Positions 8,223 to 15,268 of a DNA stretch of 64,000 bases are shown in pieces. Numbering within the stretch: the stretch's first letter is position 1; each line of letters begins with the position of its first letter. The notes under the pieces are model-generated. The model was not told the DNA's origin. It did not search any database and saw only the letters and a program-made list of their open reading frames with translations. The stretch spans positions 248,001 through 312,000 of the forward strand of contig NZ_JASKMT010000004.1 in assembly GCF_030124175.1 (NCBI RefSeq), given 5' to 3'. The position numbers and the translations under genes were made by a program. This DNA comes from Streptomyces sp. 549. GTDB taxonomy: Bacteria; Actinomycetota; Actinomycetes; Streptomycetales; Streptomycetaceae.

Positions 8223-8656
8223 CGGCGGGGCAGCCCGCCTGCGTTCCCGTCCCCCGTCCGCGTGCCGCCTGCGCCTGCACTCGCTCGCGTGCGCGAGACC
8301 GAGTGCGTGCGCGAGTGCGTGCAGTCGGCAACCCGCATCCCGGTGGACATCCCGGTGCATCACATCCCGGTGGATCGCACGCCGGTTGGGCGGGCTCCGC
8401 TACCGCCCCCTCGTCCGGCACAGCGAGCACGGGAAGGGGCACGGCGGCACCGGCGCGCCGACCGTCAGCAGAAACGTGCCGCCCCAAGCGGGACGCGGCG
8501 CATGGGGCGCCGAACCCCCATCGGAAGACGGGTGTTCGGAGGGTGGTGCGGCGGACCGGCTGACACCTACGCGCCCGTCAGCCGCCTCTGCGGCCCCACG
8601 ACCGGGCGGCGTCATGACCCCACGACCGGGCGGCGTCACGGGCCCACCGGGCAGCG
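8223..8656. repeat. Gene-free stretch with 24-bp tandem repeats
   Basis: No convincing gene is visible in these 434 bases; open frames here have no consistent codon bias. The stretch contains repeated CATCCCGGTGGA/GCAT units near 8337-8375. At 8594-8663 there are two near-identical 24-base copies of a unit beginning CCCCACGACCGGGCGGCG plus a decayed third copy. The last copy reaches into the 3' end of the - strand gene ending at 8657. Confidence 0.55.
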
Positions 8657-9088
8657 TCACGGGCGCCCCCGGGTGCTCCGCCGGTTGACGTCCCGCAGCG
8701 CGGCGCTCAGTCCCCGCGGCGTCCGGCCGGTGGGCGATGCCTCACCGGAGGACGGTCCGGGACGGCAGCGGTGGCACGCGCACGGCGGGAACGCCATGCT
8801 GCCGGGCGGCAGGTCCGCGCCCTCCGACTGCGGCCCGTCGGCCGGACGGCGTCCGGGCGGGGCGGCGACGGCCCGGCGGTCCGCGCCGCGCCGCACGGCG
8901 GCGGCGAGCCGCAGCGCCACCTCCGGTGGCACACTGCCCAACTCCACGAGCCGGACCGGCCCTGCGGACCCGTCCCACACCGACACGTCCACGGCCAGCG
9001 CCGGAAGGTGCACGTCCGCCGCCTCCAGCGCGTCCCGCAACGCCCTCGCCGCCAGCTCCGCCTCGGCACGCGCACCGCGCGCGATCAC
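8657..9088 (-). CDS. Hypothetical protein, coupled to the 71-residue gene upstream
   Basis: Not recognised. The 143-residue frame starts at GTG 9088 in a GTGA overlap with the preceding stop, the classical translational-coupling arrangement. Residues 1 to about 60 look like a compact fold (an Ala/Glu-rich helix, then LPALAVDVSVWDGSAGPVRL, then VPPEVALRLAAAVRR). The rest is Pro/Arg-rich, contains CACHRC, and may be partly repeat-derived. The pair is divergent from the XRE regulator gene. Confidence 0.5.
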   Translation of the reverse strand: MIARGARAEAELAARALRDALEAADVHLPALAVDVSVWDGSAGPVRLVELGSVPPEVALRLAAAVRRGADRRAVAAPPGRRPADGPQSEGADLPPGSMAFPPCACHRCRPGPSSGEASPTGRTPRGLSAALRDVNRRSTRGRP

Positions 9089-9300
9089 CGCGCGCCCCAG
9101 CGCCGCAGACCGGCCAGCACGTCGCGCAGGCAGGCCGTGTCCAGCTCGTCCGCGTCCCGCAGAACGGGCCCGCCGACCACGGAGGGTGGCGCCTCGGCCC
9201 ACTGCCACCCCGCCGCCCCCAGCACCGGCACCAGCGTCAACCTGACCTGATGCATCACCCGTTCGAGGTCAGAGTCGACAACGGCACTCGTCTTCGTCAT
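9085..9300 (-). CDS. Hypothetical small protein (71 aa)
   Basis: Not recognised. The start is ATG 9300 (MTKTSAVVDSDLERV); GAGGTGCC lies just upstream as a ribosome site. The product is a short helical protein with a hydrophobic middle (VRLTLVPVLGAAGW) and ends DVLAGLRRWGAR. Its stop overlaps the next gene's GTG by four bases. It faces away from the XRE/DUF397 pair with about 130 bases between, so the two units may share a control region. Confidence 0.6.
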   Translation of the reverse strand: MTKTSAVVDSDLERVMHQVRLTLVPVLGAAGWQWAEAPPSVVGGPVLRDADELDTACLRDVLAGLRRWGAR

Positions 9301-9429
9301 AGGCACCTCAGCTCTGTCGCGTAGTACAGAAAGCGCAGAAGTCACTCTCCGTGCCTCCAGCGTCGCCCTTCGGCACATACGCTCACAACAACATCCGTGT
9401 GCCTGGAATCGGCTGTCACGAGGGGGAAC

Positions 9430-10377
9430 ATGAATCGACGCAGCGCGGCGAACGGTCAGGCCGCCACCACCGCCGCCGTCTTCGGTGAGGTGCTGCGGCA
9501 TCTCCGCGACAAAGCCGACCTCACCCAGGACGAGTTGGCCGGACGCATCCCCTGCGACCGGTCGCTGATCGCCCGCATCGAATCAGGCACCCGGGTGCCG
9601 CAGGCCGCCTTCGCGGACACCTGCGACCGGCTGCTCGCCGCCCAGGGCATGCTCACCCGTCTCTGGCACCGCATCGACTGGTACCCGCAGGTCGAACACC
9701 CCGACTGGTTCCGCCGCCGAGCCGAGATGGACGCCGTCGCGGTGGCGCTGCGCGAGTACCAGAACCAGGTCATGCCGGGACTGCTCCAGACCGAGGAGTA
9801 CGCGCGTGCACTGTTCTCCCGCGTCGCAGGAGTGACTGCCGAGGAATCCGAGGAGCGCGTCCGGGCGCGAATGAGTCGGCAGCAACGCTTCCTACGCCCC
9901 GACGGTCCCCTGCTCGTCGTCGTCCTGGACGAGAGTGCGATCCGGAACGCTGTCGGCGGGACCGCAACCATGTGCAACCAGCTCGGTCATCTCCTCGACG
10001 TACGTGCGCTGCCGAACATCTGCATCCAGGTGGTTCCCTGCGATAACCCGGCAGCCATCCGACCGAACACTTCCATGTCCCTGATCTCGCTACCCGGCAA
10101 GGAGAGTTGGCTCTACTCGGAGTCTCTCGACCGTGGCCACTTCTCGAACGATCCGGCGACCCTCGCGAGACACAGCCGCACCTATGATGTGCTTCGAGGG
10201 GAAGCCCTGTCCGCACGCGACTCCGCAGCTTTGATCAGCGACCTGAGGGAAGGCCTTCGTCATGGCGAATCAGCGCCCCCGCACGTACACGTGGATCAAG
10301 AGCAGCTACAGCGGCGACAACGGCGGCAACTGCGTCGAGGTGGCCCCCGGTACCCCCGGCTGCGTGCCCGTCCGTGA
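9430..10377 (+). CDS. XRE-family regulator with DUF5753 domain
   Basis: The 315-residue protein has an N-terminal Xre helix-turn-helix (about 20-75, RDKADLTQDELAGRIPCDRS) and a DUF5753 domain (about 100-285, MPGLLQTEEYARALF and LPNICIQVVPCDN). This is the very common Streptomyces regulator type paired with a DUF397 protein, related to the WhiJ/BldB-linked systems. ATG 9430 was chosen after GAGGGGGAA. Its frame continues about 116 bases into the DUF397 gene, ending in an Arg/Gln-rich tail (about 278-315) unlike the family, whose members usually stop near residue 285. Confidence 0.92.
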   Translation: MNRRSAANGQAATTAAVFGEVLRHLRDKADLTQDELAGRIPCDRSLIARIESGTRVPQAAFADTCDRLLAAQGMLTRLWHRIDWYPQVEHPDWFRRRAEMDAVAVALREYQNQVMPGLLQTEEYARALFSRVAGVTAEESEERVRARMSRQQRFLRPDGPLLVVVLDESAIRNAVGGTATMCNQLGHLLDVRALPNICIQVVPCDNPAAIRPNTSMSLISLPGKESWLYSESLDRGHFSNDPATLARHSRTYDVLRGEALSARDSAALISDLREGLRHGESAPPHVHVDQEQLQRRQRRQLRRGGPRYPRLRARP

Positions 10378-10465
10378 CAGCAAGAACCCCCACGGCCCCG
10401 TGCTCACCCCCACCCGCGACGCCTTCGCGCACTTCCTCACCGCCGTGAAGACCGGGCAGCTGTGA
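10262..10465 (+). CDS. DUF397 domain protein, partner of the XRE regulator
   Basis: The 67-residue protein is a whole DUF397 domain, recognisable by WIKSSYSGDNGGNCVEVA near the start, VPVRDSKNP in the middle, and a C-terminal helix FAHFLTAVKTGQL. Family members are small partners of adjacent XRE/DUF5753 regulators and are thought to antagonise or modulate them. It starts inside the regulator gene, 116 bases before that gene's stop, in another frame, with GGAAGG upstream. Confidence 0.93.
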   Translation: MANQRPRTYTWIKSSYSGDNGGNCVEVAPGTPGCVPVRDSKNPHGPVLTPTRDAFAHFLTAVKTGQL

Positions 10466-10621
10466 CCGGGACGCGTCCGTCCTGATCCCTCTGCCTCACT
10501 CCATCCCGAGAGGCGATATGCACCTTTCGATGGTATCCATGAAGCGTCGCTGCTCCTACCGGGGTGGCGTGTTTCGGCCGAACGGCTGCCACTGACCCGG
10601 CAGCCAGCCGGGAGGAGCTTC

Positions 10622-11026
10622 ATGGACGACTACCCGCTGCTCAACCTCTTCTGGTCGATGCTGCACATCTTCCTGTTCGTCGTCTGGTTCTTCCTGCTCT
10701 TCAAGACACTGACAGACGTGTTCCGCAGCAAGGACCTGGGCGGATGGGGCAAGACGGGCTGGACCGTCCTCATCCTCGTCCTTCCCTACCTGGGCGTCCT
10801 CATCTACCTCATCGCGCGCGGCGGCTCGATGGCCTCACGGGACCAGGAGCAGGCGCAGGCAGCCGACGCCGCTCTCCGCTCCTACATCAAGAACGCCGCG
10901 GGCACCTCAGCCGACGGCGAGGCCTCCGGCCACGTCGCGGAGCTCGCCAAGCTCTCGGAACTCCGCACCAGCGGAGCGCTCTCGGACGACGAGTTCCAGA
11001 AGGCGAAGGAAAAACTCCTCGTCTGA
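10622..11026 (+). CDS. Membrane protein with PLDc_N and SHOCT domains
   Basis: The 134-residue protein has two transmembrane helices (about 8-30 and 42-64) with the PLDc_N-type core GGWGKTGWTVLILVLPYLGVLIYLI. A linker follows, then a C-terminal SHOCT motif (about 103-132, LAKLSELRTSGALSDDEFQKAKEKLL). SHOCT is a short oligomerisation module found at protein ends; function is unknown. The start is ATG 10622 with GGGAGGAG seven bases upstream. It is monocistronic and convergent with the next regulator gene. Confidence 0.88.
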   Translation: MDDYPLLNLFWSMLHIFLFVVWFFLLFKTLTDVFRSKDLGGWGKTGWTVLILVLPYLGVLIYLIARGGSMASRDQEQAQAADAALRSYIKNAAGTSADGEASGHVAELAKLSELRTSGALSDDEFQKAKEKLLV

Positions 11027-11159
11027 GCCCGGACTCGCCCGGCCCTGCAACCGGCCCGGCGCTCCCGTACGGGGGAAGGGCCGGACGCAGGGCCGTCGTT
11101 CGTGCCGCCCGCTCGTACGCACCCTCGTGCCCGAAGGGGGCGGCATCGTCGGGCTCGGA

Positions 11160-11789
11160 TCAGAGCGTGTCGCCGCCGTGGGCGACGACTGCGGCCTGCA
11201 CCCGGTTGGCCACCTCCAACTTGGCGAGTACGCCCGCGACCCGGTCCTTGACCGTGGCGGGCGCGATGCCGAGCCGGTCGGCGATCTGCACGTTGGAGCG
11301 ACCGACCGCGAGCAGGTCGAGCACCTCCCGCTCACGCGGGGTGAGGCGGGCCAGCCGCGCGTCATCGGGACGCGTACGCAGATAGCCGTCCCGTACGACG
11401 TCCGCCACCGCGCGCGAGTAGACGGTACGGCCTGACGCCAGCAGTCTCACCGTGTCGACGAGTTCCTGCGGAGTGGCGTCCTTCAGCAGGTAGCCGGCCG
11501 CGCCCGCCCGCAGGGCGGCGGCGATGTCTGCGTCTGCGGCGAAGGTGGTCAGCATGGCGACCTCGGGCAGTTTCGTGCAGCGCCGCAACTCGGCGAGAAC
11601 GGCGAGCCCGTCCATGCACGGCATCCGCAGATCCAGCAGGACGACGTGCGGGCGATGGCGCAACACCGCGTCCACGGCCCCCGGTCCGTCACAGGTCGCG
11701 GCGACCTCCACGTCCGGCGCGGAGTCGAGGATGGTCTGCAGGCTGAGTCGGAAAAGTCGTTCGTCGTCCACGACCACGACCTTGACCAC
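11160..11789 (-). CDS. NarL/LuxR-family response regulator
   Basis: The 209-residue protein has a receiver domain (about 1-120; acidic pair near residues 8-9 in VVVVDDERLF; phospho-Asp near 53 in VLLDLRMPCMDG; the Lys of LLKD near 103) and a LuxR helix-turn-helix (about 145-200, LTPREREVLDLLAVGRSN). GTG 11789 was chosen because the first strand starts two codons later; an upstream TTG at 11825 lacks a usable ribosome site. No kinase gene is adjacent. It faces away from an 18-bp terminator and probably forms its own unit. Confidence 0.9.
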   Translation of the reverse strand: MVKVVVVDDERLFRLSLQTILDSAPDVEVAATCDGPGAVDAVLRHRPHVVLLDLRMPCMDGLAVLAELRRCTKLPEVAMLTTFAADADIAAALRAGAAGYLLKDATPQELVDTVRLLASGRTVYSRAVADVVRDGYLRTRPDDARLARLTPREREVLDLLAVGRSNVQIADRLGIAPATVKDRVAGVLAKLEVANRVQAAVVAHGGDTL

Positions 11790-11863
11790 GGCCCTGCCCA
11801 ACCTGTCGCCTCTCCCCGCCGCCAACCTCCAGATGATCTTACAACCGCGTCGTCATGGTGACT

Positions 11864-11908
11864 CTGGTCCGGTTCGCGGGGCGGGGCACGCCCCGCGAAC
11901 CGGACCAG
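11864..11908. terminator. 18-bp perfect stem terminator
   Basis: Arms 11864-11881 and 11891-11908 are perfectly complementary over 18 bp (CTGGTCCGGTTCGCGGGG and its complement) around a 9-base loop. It lies directly downstream of the 80-residue gene on the - strand and upstream of the response regulator, so it insulates the two. Confidence 0.85.
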
Positions 11909-11921
11909 CAGGGCTCAGCCC

Positions 11922-12164
11922 TCAGGCCTCACCCTCCGCCCACTCCCCGGACTCGATCCGGAACTGCTCCACCAGCTCCTCGTACGTCTCCTCGATCTCC
12001 TCGTCCGGACCGTGCAGCGCACTGGACCAGGGGATCTCGCACGGACCGTCGTGCTCCGGCTCGGGGCACAGCAGCCGCTCCGCCCGTTCGAGTAGGTCCT
12101 TCGCCTGCCCGTGCGTCGCGTAGACGCCCAAGCGCAGCTCGTAGAGCTGTCGTTCCTGTGACAC
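11922..12164 (-). CDS. Small acidic hypothetical protein (80 aa)
   Basis: Not recognised. A soluble, strongly acidic protein with an N-terminal strand-helix segment (RQLYELRLGVYATHGQAKDLLERAERLL), one CPEPEHDGPCEIPW patch holding two Cys and one His, and an acidic helical C-terminus rich in EE. Length and codon use look genuine. It follows the small secreted protein gene after about 11 bases, so both are probably one transcript ending at the 18-bp stem. Confidence 0.75.
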   Translation of the reverse strand: MSQERQLYELRLGVYATHGQAKDLLERAERLLCPEPEHDGPCEIPWSSALHGPDEEIEETYEELVEQFRIESGEWAEGEA

Positions 12165-12175
12165 GACTCGATCTC

Positions 12176-12565
12176 CTAGATCTCCTTGCAGTGCCTCTTG
12201 TAGTAGCCCTTCGGCACCTTGACGTTCTTCTTCGCGTCGTTCACCGCCGCGACCTTCGTCTTGCCCTTGCCCTTGCCCGTCTCCTTGCGCACGGTGTGGC
12301 CGCCCTTGTTGGTCACGATGTCGCAGCGGACCGTGGCCCTGTACACCTTGCCCTTCTTCGCCGCCGGGGCGGCAGCCGCCAGCTCGAACGGCGCCGCCTC
12401 GCCCGACACGGCCCGGCCGGCCGGGGCCGCACCGGCCGCACCGGCCGCACCGGCGGAGTCCTGGTCGGCGGCGTGCGCCGCCGTCGGGGCCAACGTCAGC
12501 AGTGAGGCCGTGATCGCGGCGGACAGGGCGAGGACAGAGGTGCGACGTATCGCGATGGAGTTCAT
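12176..12565 (-). CDS. Small secreted Lys-rich protein
   Basis: Not recognised. The 129-residue product has a clear Sec signal peptide (1-32, ending AAHA-ADQ), an Ala/Gly-rich linker to about residue 72, and a basic mature domain with GKGKGKTKVAAVNDAKKNVKV and just two cysteines (RATVRCDIV and KRHCKEI), likely one disulfide. The predicted mature charge is strongly positive. The start is ATG 12565, preceded by GGAAGG. Its 5' region faces the lipoprotein peptidase gene across a palindrome-bearing gap. Confidence 0.82.
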   Translation of the reverse strand: MNSIAIRRTSVLALSAAITASLLTLAPTAAHAADQDSAGAAGAAGAAPAGRAVSGEAAPFELAAAAPAAKKGKVYRATVRCDIVTNKGGHTVRKETGKGKGKTKVAAVNDAKKNVKVPKGYYKRHCKEI

Positions 12566-12993
12566 GGCGCCTTCCAAGGAGTCGACGACGGATTCCCGGA
12601 CCGGTCGATCAGGTCCGGAACCACACCATGCCGATGGAACGGCCCGCGGCGGCACCACCGATCGGTGGTGCCGGACGGCCGGTGAGGGGCACCCGGCAGG
12701 ACGCTGCAACGCGTACGCCGACGGGCTGACCTTGATCCCTGGCGGTCTCGTTCTGGGGGCTCCCCGGTTCTCATCCCGTGGGCGGAAGAGCCGGCCGACC
12801 CCGCCTACCTGAGAGTGACGCGCGGAGGAGGCCGCGCTCCGTATCGTGCTGGAGTCTGTCCGTCGGACCCCGTCGGACCAGGGCGGCCTCAACGCGAGGC
12901 GCGTTCTCGCCACTGGCGTACTGGGCAGACCCGGGCCGCCGCCACTTCCGGCGCCGCGTCCCGCATTCGCACCACCGCACCAGGAGCACCCCT
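12566..12993. promoter_or_regulatory. Divergent control region with 24-bp perfect palindrome
   Basis: No gene is supported in these 428 bases between two divergent secreted-protein genes. At 12650-12673 lies a 24-base perfect palindrome with no loop, half-site CGGCACCACCGA. It is centred about 96 bases upstream of the small secreted protein start, so it is more likely an operator than a terminator. The peptidase has a weak AGGAG site about nine bases before its GTG. Confidence 0.5.
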
Positions 12994-14643
12994 GTGTCCA
13001 CCCCCGCCCGGCACCGCCGTGCCGTCGCCCTGCTCACTCTGACCGCGCTTGTCGGCGGGCCACTCAGCGGTTGCACACCACTCGGCGGACAGCCGAATGC
13101 TGACGCGGCCCTCTCCGTACCTGCGGAGCTGCGCCGGTTCTACGAGCAGGAACCGAAGTGGAAGCCGTGCGGCGAGGAGGAGTGCGCGAGCCTGACCGTG
13201 CCCATGGACTACGACAAGCCCGATGACGGCAGGACCTTCACACTGCCCCTCATCCGGGCCGCCGCCACGACTCCCGGCAAGCGCCTCGGGTCGCTGGTGT
13301 TCAACCCGGGCGGGCCCGGCGAGTCAGGGATCGCACTGCTGGAGGACGGCGGCGCGGAGTCCTTCAGCAAGCGGATACGGGCGCGCTTCGACATCGTGGG
13401 ATTCGATCCGCGTGGCGTGGCGGGCAGCAAGCCCGCCGTCGACTGCGGGACGGATGAGGATCAGGAGCCCGAGGAAGAGCCGGAGGAAGAGCACGGCCAG
13501 GAAGAGGCGCACGGGGAGGAGTTGCTGCCTCTGCACCCCACGACCGATGAGCAGCGCAGAGCCCTGGTCGACCAGGCCGACAGCGCCGCCGCCGCGTGCC
13601 GCGAGCACAGCGGCGACATCCTGCCGCACGTCGGCACCACGAATGCCGCCCGTGACATGGACGTGCTGCGCTCGGCGCTCGGCGAGGAGCGGCTGACCTA
13701 CCTGGGCTGGTCGTACGGCACGTCGCTGGGGACGACGTACGGGGAGCTCTTCCCCCACCGCGTCCGCGCGATGGTCCTGGACGGGGGCATCGATCCGGCA
13801 CTGGACTGGTCCCAGCGGGCCCTCAGCCAGGCTGCCGGATTCCGCAAGGCCGTACGGGACTTCGCCGAACAGTGCGCCGACGTGGCCGGGGACGCCTGCC
13901 CCGGCGACACCCCGCGGGAGATCCGGTCAGTGGTCGACGGCCTGTACGAGGCCGCGGGAAACGGGACGGCGGACTTGGACGTCGGCACTTTGCACACTGC
14001 GATCGTGATGTCGATGTACACGCCGGAGGACCAGTGGGAGGAGCTGTCCACGGGCCTCTCCGAGGCGGCGGCCGGTGACGGCGCGCGGCTGGAGGCAATC
14101 GCCGCCGGCGAGGAGTACTCCGACGAGGAACAGCCCGAGGAGCACCCCGATGAGGAGGAGTCGGCTGGCGGCGAGGCGGACTCGGGCGATCCCGGGACCG
14201 ACGAGGGTGAGGAGGACGAGGGCGAGGAGGTGTTCAACTCCGACGACGCTCTGACTGCCGTCAACTGCCTGGACGTTCCGCATCCCAAGGACCCCGAGGC
14301 GTACTGGAAGGTCATCGACAAGGCCCACCGCGCCCAGGGAGACTTCGGCTCGGACGCCGTGGTCGCCGGGCTGAGCTGCCGGAACTGGCCGACGCGCGGC
14401 CCCGGCCCGCACAGGGTCAGTGCCGACGGCCTGCCGCCGGTGCTGGTGGTCGGCACCACAGGGGACCCCGCGACCCCGTACGAGGAGTCCGTGAGCCTGG
14501 CCTCGCAACTCCCCGGCGGCATGCTGCTGACCTACGAGGCCCCCGGCCACCTGGCGTACGGCCGAGGCAGCGCCTGCGTGGACACAGCGGTGGACCGGTA
14601 CCTGATCGACCTCGCACCGGTGAAGCCCGGGAAGACCTGCTGA
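12994..14643 (+). CDS. Lipoprotein alpha/beta-hydrolase peptidase (SlpD/SlpE, tripeptidyl aminopeptidase type)
   Basis: The 549-residue protein has a lipoprotein signal with lipobox LSGC (Cys near residue 28), an oxyanion segment NPGGPGESG, the nucleophile elbow GWSYGTSLG, and a C-terminal TAP-like domain with the catalytic His in APGHLAYG. The family cleaves N-terminal tri- or dipeptides outside the cell in Streptomyces. Two strongly acidic Glu-rich insertions (about 152-172 and 369-412) are unusual and probably surface loops. The GTG start is supported by the signal peptide. It is separated by about 120 bases from the WXG-like genes and may not be functionally linked to them. Confidence 0.88.
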   Translation: MSTPARHRRAVALLTLTALVGGPLSGCTPLGGQPNADAALSVPAELRRFYEQEPKWKPCGEEECASLTVPMDYDKPDDGRTFTLPLIRAAATTPGKRLGSLVFNPGGPGESGIALLEDGGAESFSKRIRARFDIVGFDPRGVAGSKPAVDCGTDEDQEPEEEPEEEHGQEEAHGEELLPLHPTTDEQRRALVDQADSAAAACREHSGDILPHVGTTNAARDMDVLRSALGEERLTYLGWSYGTSLGTTYGELFPHRVRAMVLDGGIDPALDWSQRALSQAAGFRKAVRDFAEQCADVAGDACPGDTPREIRSVVDGLYEAAGNGTADLDVGTLHTAIVMSMYTPEDQWEELSTGLSEAAAGDGARLEAIAAGEEYSDEEQPEEHPDEEESAGGEADSGDPGTDEGEEDEGEEVFNSDDALTAVNCLDVPHPKDPEAYWKVIDKAHRAQGDFGSDAVVAGLSCRNWPTRGPGPHRVSADGLPPVLVVGTTGDPATPYEESVSLASQLPGGMLLTYEAPGHLAYGRGSACVDTAVDRYLIDLAPVKPGKTC

Positions 14644-14765
14644 CCGCCGACGCATGCCAGTCGGGTGAGGACGCCGGGACGGCACGCGGATCAACACCGC
14701 GTGAAGCTCGGCCCTAGAATCCCACGTGGTTGCACCAGCAGACGGAACGGGGGAGGAGACGTCTG

Positions 14766-15260
14766 ATGTCCTTCATGGACGAATGGGCCGAGGCCAAAGC
14801 CCGGGCCCAGGCCCAAGCCCGGGAGAACGCCACACACACCAACCTCGCCGGACTCGACGGCCCCGGCCCCGGCCCGGCACCCTCGGGCCCCAGCGGGACG
14901 CTGGCCATGGACGGCACGGCGCAGTCCAAAGCCGGCGGATACATCACCGACCACCTGTTGGGCGAGACCGAAAAGGCAAGCCGCCACGCGAACCCCTCAA
15001 GTGGCGCTGCTCAACGCGCCCTCGACGGCTTCGAGTTGGCAGGTGCGCTGAAGTCCGTCACGGAGCAGTGGAACGGCAAGGCCAGGATGCTGAACACCGC
15101 CCTGCTGCGGGACCGCGGCGGACTCCTCGACACCCGGGGTCTCCACATCCGAAACGAGAGCGATACCGAGAAGTCCTTCAAGGGTGTTCCCCACCGGCCC
15201 TCACCGCTGCTCCCCAACGCTCCCTACCCGCCCAGGTCGCCGCTCTCGGACCTGGGATAG
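14766..15260 (+). CDS. Hypothetical WXG-like partner protein
   Basis: Not firmly recognised. The 164-residue soluble protein starts with an alanine-rich charged helix (MDEWAEAKARAQAQARENA), then a Gly/Pro linker, a second helical part with LAGALKSVTEQWNGKARMLNTALL (a WNG turn resembling WXG100-type hairpins), and a Pro-rich tail. The start is ATG 14766 with GGGAGGAG nine bases upstream. It lies eight bases before the large WXG/DUF6571-like gene. Small partners next to such large proteins are usual in ESX/type VII-like loci; a chaperone or heterodimer role is inference. Confidence 0.75.
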   Translation: MSFMDEWAEAKARAQAQARENATHTNLAGLDGPGPGPAPSGPSGTLAMDGTAQSKAGGYITDHLLGETEKASRHANPSSGAAQRALDGFELAGALKSVTEQWNGKARMLNTALLRDRGGLLDTRGLHIRNESDTEKSFKGVPHRPSPLLPNAPYPPRSPLSDLG

Positions 15261-15268
15261 GAACCCCG

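Noticed and set aside
8262-9245. 327-codon + strand frame across the repeat region
   Set aside because: Low-complexity translation that follows the 24-bp repeats and is antisense to the coupled small genes.
14726-15268. N-terminal extension of the large WXG-like protein to 942 residues
   Set aside because: The extension overlaps the better-supported 164-residue gene in another frame and lacks coding quality; the ATG at 15269 starts the conserved hairpin.
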